From: an uncultured Shewanella sp.
Lineage (GTDB): Bacteria; Pseudomonadota; Gammaproteobacteria; Enterobacterales; Shewanellaceae
DNA length: 64,000 bases
Assembly (NCBI GenBank): GCA_947503555.1
Contig: CANNEE010000016.1
Coordinates: 52,605 to 116,604, forward strand
Reading direction: 5' to 3'
The translations under genes and the position numbers were made by a program. Shown here piece by piece: positions 51,518 through 61,982 of this stretch. Numbering within the stretch: position 1 is the stretch's first letter; the number at the start of each line of letters is the position of its first letter. The notes under the pieces were generated by a model. The model was not told where the DNA came from. It was given only the letters and a program-made list of their open reading frames with translations, and made no database searches.

Positions 51518-52846
51518 ATGGGGCAAAGTCGATACGGGGATCAGGGAGCGTTACAAACCTTGGGGACTTATGAAGCTTCATTGGATGAAAATCAGTTACT
51601 AATTCAACAAAGATACCTTATCTGGGGCGTATCCTTGGCCTCTGTCATTGTCTATATCAATTTATATCTAATGCAGGGAATGCTGCTGAGCTTAAGTGAT
51701 CATTTTCATGTCACAGCCAGTCAGGCGAGTTTAGTGTTGTCCGTCACCAGCTTTAGTTTAGCGCTTAGTTTACTCGGTTATGCCGTGCTTTCAGATCGTA
51801 TAGGTCGCCACAAACCTATCATGATCAGCCTATGGCTTATCGCAATGACTAATCTAGCTTTAGTGTTTGTTGGTTCTTTTGAGGCGCTCTTGGTCATTCG
51901 ATTACTACAGGGCGTGTTGTTAGCAGCAGTGCCAGCTTGTGCTATGGCGTACTTTCGCGATCTGCTGTCTACTCAGAATTTGTTAAAAGCTGGAGCTTTT
52001 TATATTGCGGCAAATAGCCTAGGTGGTATTGGTGGACGGTTAATTGGTGGTTTGATGGCGCAATATCTCGATTGGCCGAGCGCGATGACGGTCTTGAGCT
52101 TGCTTACCTTAGCCCTGGTATCTGCTGTACAACTGCTATTGCCTAAGACGGAATCTAATATAGAGTTTGTACCACTGGCACATCCCGCAATTAAGTTGGA
52201 TAAGCCTATTTTGAAATATAGCGTGCGTCTGACGACCTGGGGAACCCGTATAGCTAACAGCTTGGCGCTGAGTCGAGGGGATATAAAAGGCTTTATTTAT
52301 CATTTAAGTCGTCGCCAAATGCGCTTAGCTTATCTCTGTGGTGGGCTGGCGTTTATGATGATGGTGAATCAATTTAGTTTTGTACAACTTCATTTGATTG
52401 AGCAATTTCACTGGGGGCGTTTTGAAGCCACCTTGATCTTTCTTTGTTATCTTTCTGGTACCTTAGCTTCCTACTATTCAGCACCCTGGATTAGCCGATT
52501 TGGCCACAGGGTGTTATATCCTAAGGCGCTGTTTTTAATGCTTATAGGCAGTATTGTTACACTAAATGATACTCCTTTTTTTATTTTTATCGGCTTTATT
52601 ATCACTGCTAGTGGCTTTTTTCTAATGCATGCCTGTTGTAATACCTGGGTTGCTATGGGAGCCAACCAGCACAGAGCCAAGGCGAGCGCCTTGTATTTGT
52701 GTAGCTATTACCTTGGCGCGTCAATCGGTGGTCCTTATCTTATGATGTTTTGGCAGTGGAATGCTTGGCCTGGCGTGGTCGTTGGCTCTATGGGCATTTT
52801 GGCTCTGTTAGCTTTGGCTGTAGCCCAACTGGCTAAACAGGAGTAA
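51518..52846 (+). CDS. MFS transporter, YnfM-like
   Basis: A 442-residue major facilitator with 12 predicted membrane segments starting near residue 35. The motif between helices 2 and 3 reads GYAVLSDRIGRHKPIMIS, and helix 4-5 has RLLQGVLLAAVPACAMAYF with NSLGGIGGRLIGGLMAQ, resembling YnfM/arabinose-efflux proteins. A long cytoplasmic loop in the middle (about 210-270) is larger than usual. Divergent from the LysR gene that probably regulates it. Substrate unknown. Confidence 0.85.
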   Translation: MGQSRYGDQGALQTLGTYEASLDENQLLIQQRYLIWGVSLASVIVYINLYLMQGMLLSLSDHFHVTASQASLVLSVTSFSLALSLLGYAVLSDRIGRHKPIMISLWLIAMTNLALVFVGSFEALLVIRLLQGVLLAAVPACAMAYFRDLLSTQNLLKAGAFYIAANSLGGIGGRLIGGLMAQYLDWPSAMTVLSLLTLALVSAVQLLLPKTESNIEFVPLAHPAIKLDKPILKYSVRLTTWGTRIANSLALSRGDIKGFIYHLSRRQMRLAYLCGGLAFMMMVNQFSFVQLHLIEQFHWGRFEATLIFLCYLSGTLASYYSAPWISRFGHRVLYPKALFLMLIGSIVTLNDTPFFIFIGFIITASGFFLMHACCNTWVAMGANQHRAKASALYLCSYYLGASIGGPYLMMFWQWNAWPGVVVGSMGILALLALAVAQLAKQE

Positions 52847-52854
52847 ATAAGGTG

Positions 52855-54249
52855 TTAGGCATCTGTAAGGTATTGCTTTCTATCGAGATCGTACTTTTTC
52901 ATCTTGTCGTATAAGGTTTTTCTTGGTAGTTCTAGATGTTCCATGGTGTGCTTAATACTGCCTTTGTTGTGACTAAGAGCTTCTTCTATTAGCATTCTTT
53001 CGAAGAACTCGACTCTTTGCTGTAGTGACATACTTGAATTAAGGCTGTCATCACTTTGGGTGGTTTGGGCAAATGCAGCATCGCCACCTAAAAGTACATA
53101 ACGCTCTGCTAGATTTCTAAGCTCTCTTACATTTCCTGGCCAGTTATGGGAGGTAAGCTTACTCGTTTGCTCTGCACTCAAAGGGATTAAGGCCTTGTGG
53201 TATCTCGCTGAGGCTATACGAGCAAAGTGCAAGAAGAGCAGCGGGACATCTTCTCTGCGTTCTCTTAGTGGTGGAATCGGAATCGTGACTAGGTTAAGTC
53301 GATAGAGTAAGTCTTGACGAAACTCGCCCGACTGACACAGGGTTTGTAGGTCGACCTTAGTTGCGGCAATCACGCGAATATCCAGTGCTATTGGGTTATT
53401 TGAGCCTAAGCGTTCAACTTTTCTATCTTCTAACACTCTTAGCAATTTGACTTGAAGTGACAATGGAGTGCTTTCTATTTCATCTAAGAATAGCGTTCCC
53501 TTATTGGCGTATTCAAATTTACCCAAGCGCCTTTTATCTGCGCCAGTAAAGGCGCCAGCTTCTGCGCCAAACAGCTCACTTTCTATGATATGTTCAGGTA
53601 TTGCACCACAGTTAATGGCGACAAAATTGGCCTGTGAACGTTCACTATGATCGTGTAAATAGCGAGCGACAAGCTCTTTTCCTGTGCCTGTTTCACCCTC
53701 AATCAGCACATCGGCAGGTGTATTAAGGACTTGGTCTAGCATATACCTGAGCCTGTTGATGCCTGGGCTTATACCTAGAATTCTAGGTCCTGGTAAGCTT
53801 TGGGATTGCAACTCTTTCTTTAGTTTTCTATTTTCAAGTGTCAGTTTACGCTTATCTATCGCTCTTCGTACTACATCGATAATGTGCTCATTATTAAAGG
53901 GTTTCTCGATAAAATCATAGGCGCCTTGTTTTAAGGCATTCACTGCCATGGCGATATCACCAAAACCTGTGAGTAAAATAACGGGCAATGAGGGATCTTT
54001 CTTTAGCACTTGTTTCATGAGGCTGATGCCGTTAACTTTTGGCATGTTAACGTCGGTGATCACCACAAGTGGTTGGTTTAAAATAAATTCATTAAGAAAC
54101 TGTTGTGGCTCATTAAACGCTTTAGCAGTGATCCCCTCTATTTCAAAAACTTGTAGTAGCGCATTGGTAATATGGGGCTCATCATCAATAATCATGACAG
54201 ATGTAGGGAGCTTGCTGCTATTTGCCAAAGGGGCGAATTCATTATCCAT
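52855..54249 (-). CDS. dctD: C4-dicarboxylate response regulator DctD (sigma-54 dependent)
   Basis: A 464-residue NtrC-type activator. Receiver domain: VMIIDDEPHITNAL, phospho-acceptor VITDVNMPKVNG and Lys in IEKPFNNEH. AAA+ domain: GETGTGKELVARY, sigma-54 loop GAFTGADKRR, FLDEIESTP. The C-terminus has a Fis-type helix (IEEALSHNKGSIKHTMEHLEL and PRKTLYDKMKKYDL). It is the last gene of the minus-strand order dctP-dctQ-dctM-dctB-dctD and is 69 bases after dctB. It should act at the sigma-54-like promoter before dctP (59481). Confidence 0.92.
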   Translation of the reverse strand: MDNEFAPLANSSKLPTSVMIIDDEPHITNALLQVFEIEGITAKAFNEPQQFLNEFILNQPLVVITDVNMPKVNGISLMKQVLKKDPSLPVILLTGFGDIAMAVNALKQGAYDFIEKPFNNEHIIDVVRRAIDKRKLTLENRKLKKELQSQSLPGPRILGISPGINRLRYMLDQVLNTPADVLIEGETGTGKELVARYLHDHSERSQANFVAINCGAIPEHIIESELFGAEAGAFTGADKRRLGKFEYANKGTLFLDEIESTPLSLQVKLLRVLEDRKVERLGSNNPIALDIRVIAATKVDLQTLCQSGEFRQDLLYRLNLVTIPIPPLRERREDVPLLFLHFARIASARYHKALIPLSAEQTSKLTSHNWPGNVRELRNLAERYVLLGGDAAFAQTTQSDDSLNSSMSLQQRVEFFERMLIEEALSHNKGSIKHTMEHLELPRKTLYDKMKKYDLDRKQYLTDA

Positions 54250-54318
54250 AAGGTTATCCGATTAGGGTGTTGTTATTCTTATTCTTGAGCCTAGTGTTAA
54301 CTTACTTGCCTATCTTGG

Positions 54319-56115
54319 TTACTCATTACTGAAAACGGGCAGTGAGATGGTAAAAATCGCGCCGCCTTCAATGGCATTGGCAACACTGATTTTTCCTCGC
54401 ATTGACTCAATGATCCTATGTGAAATAGATAAGCCTAATCCTAACCCTTGGCGCTCGTCCGTGGTGTAGTATGGCTCAAAAATTTTCTCCATTTGACTCT
54501 CTCTTACCCCTGGCCCTGAGTCTTGTATATAAATATCGATATAGGAGTCTATGGATATACTAATATTGAGCTGTTTATTATCAGACTGATTCATTGCAAC
54601 AATCGCATTGCTAAAGATATTAACGAGCACTTGTTGTAATCGAACCTGATCTCCCCAGATGTAGTGATTACTATGGGGCAGTTGGGCGCTAACAGTTACC
54701 CCTTGTTTATCGGCTTCTGGTTGGATTATTGCTAAGGCTTCTTCAATACAGGTGATAACGTTAGTCGCGCTGTCTATGCCAGTACTTTTTCGAGTAAAGC
54801 TTTTGAATTGACTAACTATATCGGCAAGTCTATCACTCAACTTTATGATGGTATTCAGGTTTTCTTTGGCCCTGTCAAAATGATCGCGTTCAAGGAAGGC
54901 TAAAGTATTTTGGGCATAGCTTCTCAAGGCGGCTAAGGGCTGATTGATTTCATGATTAATACTCGCCGATAAATTGCCTATGACGGTGAGCTTCGCGGCT
55001 TGGACCAGCTCGTCTTGAGTGCTTTTGAGTAGGCCATTGGCTTCTTCAAGTTCTTGGGTTCGTTCTTTAACTCTGCGTTCTAATTGATCCTGCGCTTCTT
55101 GCATTAGTTTGTGATTACGCTGGCGCTCTATATGGAAAAGCAGACTCAAACTGACTAGAAGGAACAGACTTGCACTAAGCAGTAAAATCATAGGTAAGCG
55201 GCTTATGATAGGAGCCATTGGAGTTAATATATGTACATGCCATTTGGCTTGGGAGAGAAAGACACGGGTATCTAAGTATTTGTGGGTGCCACTGAATGAG
55301 GTTAGGCGATAAATTTCACTTTTCCCGTCATCTTGGTGTTGATACTTGGGTGAAATGGCCAAAGGATGGAGCTGACGACTTGCGTAGCGCTTTGTATTGT
55401 TTATCGTCATTAAACGCTCTTGAGTGAGTGGTGTAAGGGAACCTAGGCGCCAGCTTTGAACGCTTGAAAGAAAAACCACATCATCTTCTCCTGTCACTAT
55501 CACCTCATAGTGGCCCGCTTTGGCCATTCGAGTAATTTGACGCTCGAGTTGATCTATATTGAGTTTGACAACCACAACGCCGAGGAGCTTGCTTGCACGT
55601 TTGCTGCTGTAGACGGGGGCTGAGAAATAGAAGCCCCTCTTATTGGAGGCAGTCCCGACGGCAAAATAGCGGGCAAGGTGACCTTGTACCGCGTGCTGAA
55701 AGTAGGGACGGAAGCTATAGTTTTGACCAATAAAGGTGTTACCCTTTCGCCAGTTACTCGCTGCAACTGCGTCTCCCTTTGGGTTGATGAGGTAGACATC
55801 GGCCGCTTGAGTAACCTGTTGTAGCTCTTCAAAGTATTCATTTAGCGATTGATATTTTTCCTTACCTTCATCGCTTTCTAAAATGTTCTTAATTCTTTCA
55901 TTGCGTGCCAATACCGCAGGAGTGTTTTCATACCTAGCTAAGGCGTTATTGAGTAGGCTGGTGAGCTCTTCGAGTTGATGCTGGGATTGCTGCTCAATCT
56001 CCTCGATCCCTTTTTCTAAATGCAGCCAATAGGTGATCTGCATGGTGATAACCAAGCCTGTGATGATGACTATGCTGGCAATAAATCTACGTTTAAAGGT
56101 TTGGCTAAAGGGCAT
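54319..56115 (-). CDS. dctB: C4-dicarboxylate sensor histidine kinase DctB
   Basis: A 598-residue membrane sensor. Two membrane segments (about residues 12-31 and 305-326) flank a large periplasmic cache-type sensor region with FRPYFQHAVQGHLARYFAVG and RGFYFSAPVYS, which binds dicarboxylates in DctB. A coiled coil (about 335-370) leads to the HisKA domain with SASINHEINQPLAALRSYAQ and the HATPase domain with VNIFSNAIVAMNQ, DSGPGVRE and GLGLGLSISHRI. Located between dctM and dctD on the same strand. Confidence 0.92.
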   Translation of the reverse strand: MPFSQTFKRRFIASIVIITGLVITMQITYWLHLEKGIEEIEQQSQHQLEELTSLLNNALARYENTPAVLARNERIKNILESDEGKEKYQSLNEYFEELQQVTQAADVYLINPKGDAVAASNWRKGNTFIGQNYSFRPYFQHAVQGHLARYFAVGTASNKRGFYFSAPVYSSKRASKLLGVVVVKLNIDQLERQITRMAKAGHYEVIVTGEDDVVFLSSVQSWRLGSLTPLTQERLMTINNTKRYASRQLHPLAISPKYQHQDDGKSEIYRLTSFSGTHKYLDTRVFLSQAKWHVHILTPMAPIISRLPMILLLSASLFLLVSLSLLFHIERQRNHKLMQEAQDQLERRVKERTQELEEANGLLKSTQDELVQAAKLTVIGNLSASINHEINQPLAALRSYAQNTLAFLERDHFDRAKENLNTIIKLSDRLADIVSQFKSFTRKSTGIDSATNVITCIEEALAIIQPEADKQGVTVSAQLPHSNHYIWGDQVRLQQVLVNIFSNAIVAMNQSDNKQLNISISIDSYIDIYIQDSGPGVRESQMEKIFEPYYTTDERQGLGLGLSISHRIIESMRGKISVANAIEGGAIFTISLPVFSNE

Positions 56116-56196
56116 GTTAAGTCACTATCCTAATTACAAACTAAAATAATGTGAGCGAACCTTATTAAGGTTCGCTTATCTTAGCTAAATGATCAA

Positions 56197-57594
56197 TTAA
56201 TAGCCCTTTAATTTGTCAATATATTCAGGCAAGAACAGTGAGATCTGTGGAATATAGGTGATCAAAATTAAAAATAGCAGTAGTAGCCCTAACCAAGGCA
56301 AACATGACTGAATGACCCAGCCCATAGAACGATTAGTAATGCCTGCAGTGACAAATAAATTGAGTCCTACTGGCGGGGTGAGCATGCCTATCTCCATATT
56401 CACCACCATGATGATGCCCAGATGAATCGGGTCTATGCCAAGTTGCGTGGCGATAGGAAACAGAATTGGTGCCATGATCAACAAAATTGCAGAAGGCTCC
56501 ATAAAGTTACCTGCGGCCAGCAATAGCAGGTTGACTATGATAAGAAAACCCCAAGCGGGTAATCCAAAGCCAACTATGGCTTCGGCAATGATATGGGGAA
56601 TGCGCTCAGTGGTCAGTACATGGGCAAATAACATGGCGTTAGCTATGATGAACAGCAACATGATGCTGACCTTAGCGCCATCATTGACGACCTGGCGTAT
56701 CTCTTTATCTGAAATTGTCTTGATTAATCCTAGGGCTAGGTGACCTAGGTTTCTTATTCCCGCAACTAATAGTGACTCTTGGGGTTTTCGCCATGGTACC
56801 TGCTTTAAAGGGCCAATATCTCGATAGCCAAATACTGAAATGAAATAGGCGTAGATACAGGCCACCGCCGCGGCTTCAGTCGGACTGGCGACACCGCCAT
56901 AGATAGAACCTAACACGATAAATATTAATGCCAGACCACCTAAGGCTTTAGCACTGGAAAGGCTTAGTTGCTTTATACCTGGAAAGGGGAGTGATGGTAA
57001 CTTAGTGATTCTGGCGACGATATAGATAGCCAGCATCAGTAATAAGCCCATCATAAGTCCTGGAATTAAGCCTGCCATAAACATTCTTGCAGCAGAAACT
57101 TCGGTGGCTGCAGCATAGACCAGCATCACGATAGAGGGGGGGATCAGTATGCCTAAGGTACCTGATGTGGTGATGACTCCGGCAGCGAACTTCTCTGGGT
57201 AACCCGCTTTTACCATACCGACAATCACTATAGAGCCGATGGCTGCAACCGTTGCTGGCGATGAGCCTGACACTGCAGCAAAGAGCATACAGGCCATGAC
57301 AGAGGCCATGGCGAGTCCACCACGAATATGGCCGACGCTATCCATCGCAAAATCGATAATACGGCGAGCGACGCCTCCTGTAGATAAAAATGCCGATGAC
57401 AGAATAAAGAACGGAATAGCAAGCAGGGTATAGTGCTCTGATGTAGATTCATACAGCTTTAGTGCTACCGAAGCTAAAGAGTCATCTGAAAATAGCAAAA
57501 TCGTCAGCATGCTTGAGAAGCCAAGAGCAATGGCGATGGGCATACCTAGCATCATGCAAACGAGTAGTGATAGAAATAATGTGGCGATAGTCAT
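56197..57594 (-). CDS. dctM: TRAP transporter large permease DctM
   Basis: The 465-residue large membrane subunit of a sodium-linked TRAP C4-dicarboxylate transporter, with about 12 hydrophobic segments. Typical stretches are MLGMPIAIALGFSSM, SGSSPATVAAIGSIVI (near 110), GILIPPSIVMLVYA near 148, and TPPVGLNLFVTAGI near 410. It begins 2 bases after dctQ and is translated with it. The central loop near 265-300 (KQVPWRKPQESLLV) is a longer insertion typical of the DctM form with an extra segment. Confidence 0.93.
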   Translation of the reverse strand: MTIATLFLSLLVCMMLGMPIAIALGFSSMLTILLFSDDSLASVALKLYESTSEHYTLLAIPFFILSSAFLSTGGVARRIIDFAMDSVGHIRGGLAMASVMACMLFAAVSGSSPATVAAIGSIVIVGMVKAGYPEKFAAGVITTSGTLGILIPPSIVMLVYAAATEVSAARMFMAGLIPGLMMGLLLMLAIYIVARITKLPSLPFPGIKQLSLSSAKALGGLALIFIVLGSIYGGVASPTEAAAVACIYAYFISVFGYRDIGPLKQVPWRKPQESLLVAGIRNLGHLALGLIKTISDKEIRQVVNDGAKVSIMLLFIIANAMLFAHVLTTERIPHIIAEAIVGFGLPAWGFLIIVNLLLLAAGNFMEPSAILLIMAPILFPIATQLGIDPIHLGIIMVVNMEIGMLTPPVGLNLFVTAGITNRSMGWVIQSCLPWLGLLLLFLILITYIPQISLFLPEYIDKLKGY

Positions 57595-57596
57595 GA

Positions 57597-58241
57597 CTAC
57601 TCCTTGGTATTCGATTGAGATTGTGCGCTTTCATCTACAAGGTGCATACTCTCTTTTGCTTCGTCGGCCAAGGCAAAGCTGGATACATCGCCTTTTATGA
57701 GTGAGATGAGCAACTCAAATAGCCGCCAAAAAAGCATAGTGAAACCTAGGATTAGAATGCTTTGACTGAGCCAAATAGGGACTCTGGGCTCTTCCACATC
57801 GATTTTGAATACATCCCACGCAGTATCGGGATCGAGTTGATTAACTAGCCAGTGGGGAAAGTGAATATCTTCCATGGGAATGCCCACTTGATACATTTGG
57901 CTTAAGTAATCCCAGCTTCCCTTTAAAAACATCAAGCAGTAGCTTAAACAGATTAGCACGGCAGCAATGCTGGTTACTCTTTTCGCTTTAGTTGGCAGTT
58001 TATTTATCAGGGCATCGACGCCGATATGCGCGCCTACTTTGACACCGTAGGACATACCAAATAGCACAAACCAAGCACTAAAGGTGAGGGTCAACTCTTG
58101 GATCCAGAGAGAACCTGTACTAAAAAAGAATCGAGCTATTACTTCTATAAACACAAGTAAGGTCATAAATGTAATCAGCAGATTTAAAACGGCTTCTTCC
58201 AAATAGGCAAAATATTTAGAAATCACAACAAAGTTCTCCAC
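57597..58241 (-). CDS. dctQ: TRAP transporter small permease DctQ
   Basis: The 214-residue small membrane subunit, with four hydrophobic segments (about residues 14-34, 47-65, 89-108 and 160-180). The stretch LWIQELTLTFSAWFVLFGMSYGVK has the W...E...W pattern of DctQ. A long loop between segments 3 and 4 is rich in acidic residues, and the C-terminal tail is polar. It follows dctP after 123 bases that include a stem-loop. Confidence 0.9.
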   Translation of the reverse strand: MENFVVISKYFAYLEEAVLNLLITFMTLLVFIEVIARFFFSTGSLWIQELTLTFSAWFVLFGMSYGVKVGAHIGVDALINKLPTKAKRVTSIAAVLICLSYCLMFLKGSWDYLSQMYQVGIPMEDIHFPHWLVNQLDPDTAWDVFKIDVEEPRVPIWLSQSILILGFTMLFWRLFELLISLIKGDVSSFALADEAKESMHLVDESAQSQSNTKE

Positions 58242-58293
58242 ACTAAATGAGGAAACTGATCAGAACGAGTGCGAATGTATCTCAACAAGAGGA

Positions 58294-58322
58294 TAGGTAA
58301 TCCAAGTGAAACGGATTACCTA
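58294..58322 (-). terminator. Stem-loop between dctP and dctQ
   Basis: Perfect 10-base arms TAGGTAATCC and GGATTACCTA with a 9-base loop, 42 bases after the dctP stop on the minus strand. No T-run. Such hairpins commonly protect the abundant binding-protein message and lower read-through into the permease genes. Confidence 0.65.
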
Positions 58323-58364
58323 CCTCATAACTTATCGCAATAGTGTATTAATCGAGCGGAATTG

Positions 58365-59396
<1,032 letters not shown>

Positions 59397-59407
59397 TTAG
59401 TTATATG

Positions 59408-59476
59408 CCTAGGCGCGACTCTTTGTTCGCTATGGATACAGACATATTGATATGTCTTTTAGCCTAGGGGCGACTT
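59408..59476. repeat. Repeats flanking a palindrome in the dctP leader
   Basis: GCCTAGGCGCGACT (59408-59421) and GCCTAGGGGCGACT (59463-59476) are direct repeats differing at one base. Between them lies the inverted repeat GACATA-TTGA-TATGTC (59441-59456). All lie between the sigma-54-like promoter and the dctP start, so in the leader RNA. Confidence 0.6.
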
Positions 59477-59480
59477 CTAA

Positions 59481-59499
59481 AAGGCAATATGTAAGCCAG
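59481..59499 (-). promoter_or_regulatory. Sigma-54-like promoter of dctP
   Basis: The minus strand reads CTGGCTTACATATTGCCTT: GG and GC are 10 bases apart, with TGGC at -24 and TTGC at -12. It lies about 100 bases upstream of dctP, and the operon encodes the sigma-54 activator DctD. Confidence 0.72.
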
Positions 59500-59630
59500 T
59501 TTTCTAACTTTTATATAACTTCATGATAATTAACAGTTTGCTAAATATGATATCTGGTAGCTGTGCGCTATTTTTGTGTGGGATCTCGCTCACACTAAAG
59601 CGGTCTTTGGGTGGAAATTCACCCAAGTGC

Positions 59631-60893
59631 TTATTTGGAGTCTTGTGGAATGGTGCTACTCGGCGTTTGCCATAATACGGCTTTGAAGTGACCATGAAAA
59701 AACAGTGCTATCGCTAGGCTAACGATAACAGCGCCAAACATTAATGCCCAATAAACTGAATATAAAGATAAAATGCTGCCTATAACAGCTGCAAATACAT
59801 TGCCTAAGCAAAATATAGTTACTAGCATGCCCATCAATTGCCCTTGTCCCTTGTGTTCATAGGCGGTGGAAATATAGGCGGGAAGGAAGCCATTATAGAT
59901 AGCGATACCGGCTCCGATTAACGCAAAGCTTACCAGAAAATTAGTGGCTGACATGAAAGGAACGCTTGCCAGTGCGCCGCTGAATAGCAACATGCCTAGT
60001 AGAGCAGCAGTTGCATGACTCATTTTGTTCGTGATTTTAGGATTAATTAAGACGCTGGTGGCTATCATACATGAGGTTAGAAAAATGGTACTCCAACTGA
60101 TCCCTTTTGGACCGTAATCTAAGTCTTGCACCATCCAAAGGGGATAAAACTCATAATAGATATTGACCCCTAAAGTCAGCATAAGATACACAAGGAAAAA
60201 GCGTCTAAGGGGAGCATCTTTGAGCAATATAAGACTTGAGCCTTTCTCGGCATTTTCTACTTTTTGATCGAGATTACTCGGTAGTAAACCATAGCAGATG
60301 AAGGTGCACATTAGACAAGCGATAGCTGCGCAGTAGAAAACCACCTCTATCCCTGCTGATGCTAGTTGTCCACCAATTAGCGGCCCTAATAGGTAACCTC
60401 CATATCCCATAGCGCTAATCAATGAAAAACTATGGGTCTTATCGATTTTTGGGTGCAGATCGGCGGCTATGGCTCTGGCAATGGCAATATTACCTTCGCA
60501 TATGCCAGTGATTAAACGAGCGAGACAGAAAAGCACAAAGCTTTGAGAAACGACGGCAAACCCGGTTAACCCGTAGCTGATGGCACTGCCGAACATGGTA
60601 TAGGTTAGTACCTTTCTTCTCCCTAAATGATCTGAAAGCGCACCAATAAAGCTGCCGCCGATAATGATGCCTAGCGGATAGATCCCTAAGACTATGCCAA
60701 ACAGTAATTCTTTTGGGATCCCCATAAATTGAGTAAGAGGGGATGTTCCTGCATCAAATAGCGGCGCAAGAACAGGGTAGGGAAGCGCAATCCCGGCCAC
60801 ACTGATCAGAGTGACCAATAGGGTGATGTAAAGGATCTGTTTTGAATTATCGTTATGACTCAAGGAATGCCTACAAGGTGATGACTTTTCCAT
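59631..60893 (-). CDS. MFS transporter (drug/metabolite efflux type)
   Basis: A 420-residue major facilitator with 12 predicted membrane segments. The helix 2-3 motif reads GALSDHLGRRKVLTYTMFG and helix 4 has RLITGICEGNIAIARAIAADL, followed by GYGGYLLGPLIGGQLA, the motif C pattern of proton-linked efflux carriers. A polar N-terminus of about 18 residues precedes the first segment. It is a single gene between the dct operon and the small gene at 61039. Substrate cannot be told from sequence. Confidence 0.83.
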   Translation of the reverse strand: MEKSSPCRHSLSHNDNSKQILYITLLVTLISVAGIALPYPVLAPLFDAGTSPLTQFMGIPKELLFGIVLGIYPLGIIIGGSFIGALSDHLGRRKVLTYTMFGSAISYGLTGFAVVSQSFVLFCLARLITGICEGNIAIARAIAADLHPKIDKTHSFSLISAMGYGGYLLGPLIGGQLASAGIEVVFYCAAIACLMCTFICYGLLPSNLDQKVENAEKGSSLILLKDAPLRRFFLVYLMLTLGVNIYYEFYPLWMVQDLDYGPKGISWSTIFLTSCMIATSVLINPKITNKMSHATAALLGMLLFSGALASVPFMSATNFLVSFALIGAGIAIYNGFLPAYISTAYEHKGQGQLMGMLVTIFCLGNVFAAVIGSILSLYSVYWALMFGAVIVSLAIALFFHGHFKAVLWQTPSSTIPQDSK

Positions 60894-61038
60894 ATACTAT
60901 TACATCTAAGCCTGATTAAGTAAAGTCTTTGGTTTATTTAATCGGTTTGTCTTTTGATCAAACATAAGAGAAGTTAGCAGGCGTCAATGCTTTTATACCA
61001 TTTGAAAACAATGGCTTAATTTGGAAGGGGTAAGTTTC

Positions 61039-61266
61039 TTATTTGGTGGGATTGATGCGTTGCATGATGGTTTCACTGGGAAGCAGTTCTAAGTGGCCTT
61101 GTTCATCAAAATACCAGCCGGTGATAAAGCCTTTTTGCCGCATGGATACTAGGTTTTTCATCACTGCAATCGCCTCTTTTCTGGCGGTTGCATCGTCGCA
61201 ATCACTCGTCTGCTTTAAGTATGCAGTTATGCTGGCAAGAGATGCCGATTGACTGACATTGGCCAT
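61039..61266 (-). CDS. Small hypothetical protein, 75 residues
   Basis: A soluble, mixed-helix protein with an even composition that looks coding: the N-terminal half is alpha-type (SLASITAYLKQ, DDATARKEAIAVMKNLV) and the C-terminal half contains GFITGWYFDEQGHLELLPSE. No start other than the ATG at 61266 was considered. I do not recognise the family. It lies alone next to tRNA-Val, with no visible partner gene. Confidence 0.6.
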   Translation of the reverse strand: MANVSQSASLASITAYLKQTSDCDDATARKEAIAVMKNLVSMRQKGFITGWYFDEQGHLELLPSETIMQRINPTK

Positions 61267-61394
61267 AACGAAATTTCCACTAATGGGTCTATTTCAAGCA
61301 TAGCTCAATATAACAGGGGCTCAACCAGCATTTTACTAAGACGTAAACGCAAACTTAGTTGTATCAATTAATGGGGATAGAGAAAAAGAGATAA

Positions 61395-61470
61395 TGGTGG
61401 TCGATACTGGGCTCGAACCAGTGACCCCCTCCTTGTAAGGGAGGTGCTCTCCCAGCTGAGCTAATCGACC
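61395..61470 (-). tRNA. tRNA-Val (anticodon TAC)
   Basis: A 76-base cloverleaf on the minus strand. The acceptor arms GGTCGAT and ATCGACC pair, the D-arm reads TAGCTCAGCTGGGAGAGC, the anticodon loop is CTTACAA (anticodon TAC) and the T-arm contains GGTTCGAGCC. CCA is encoded. The body closely resembles E. coli tRNA-Val. Confidence 0.96.
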
Positions 61471-61982
61471 TCTGCTGTGTGGGGCCGTATTATAGGGGGG
61501 AAGGATCAAGTGTCAACGGTTTTTATAGAAAAATGATCCGGTCGCTGTAAAAATGTGCGCATTGATGCAATGTTATTCAAGCTGCTGTTTGCTTTGTTCT
61601 TTAGTTAATCAAAAGACGTCAATCGTTATTGTCACTTTAGGGATAAAGGTATGGTGATAACCTACATTTAAAGATAATTTTCTTGTTAGTGTTTAATGGT
61701 TTTTCCTGTTTTAATCTTGTTGCTCAAGAGGCTGCTTATTTTAATTGGCATTATTGCTACTAAATGTTGATGTATTCAATGTTTACATTGCGTTGGTAAT
61801 CCAGCTATTGCTTATATAACTTATTATTGGAATGTTTTACAAAAACTCTAGGGCGAAGGCTATCGCTATCTATTTCCCCATTGGTGTTTGACTGTTAGAA
61901 TACGCATCACTTTTTCCATTTAAGCTGGGACTAAGCGTTTACGTTTAATTTTCCAGCGACATTTATAGGTTATTGTTTCATT
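61471..61982. other. Intergenic region between tRNA-Val and gltX
   Basis: About 510 AT-rich bases. It holds the tRNA-Val promoter (61489-61516, minus). Nothing else is clear: a weak -10-like TAGAAT at about 61896 may belong to gltX. No coding frame is supported. Confidence 0.5.
61489..61516 (-). promoter_or_regulatory. Sigma-70 promoter of tRNA-Val
   Basis: On the minus strand TTGACA (61511-61516) and TATAAT (61489-61494) are consensus elements separated by 16 bases, about 20 bases before the tRNA. A C-rich spacer and GC-rich downstream sequence suit a stable-RNA promoter. Confidence 0.85.
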
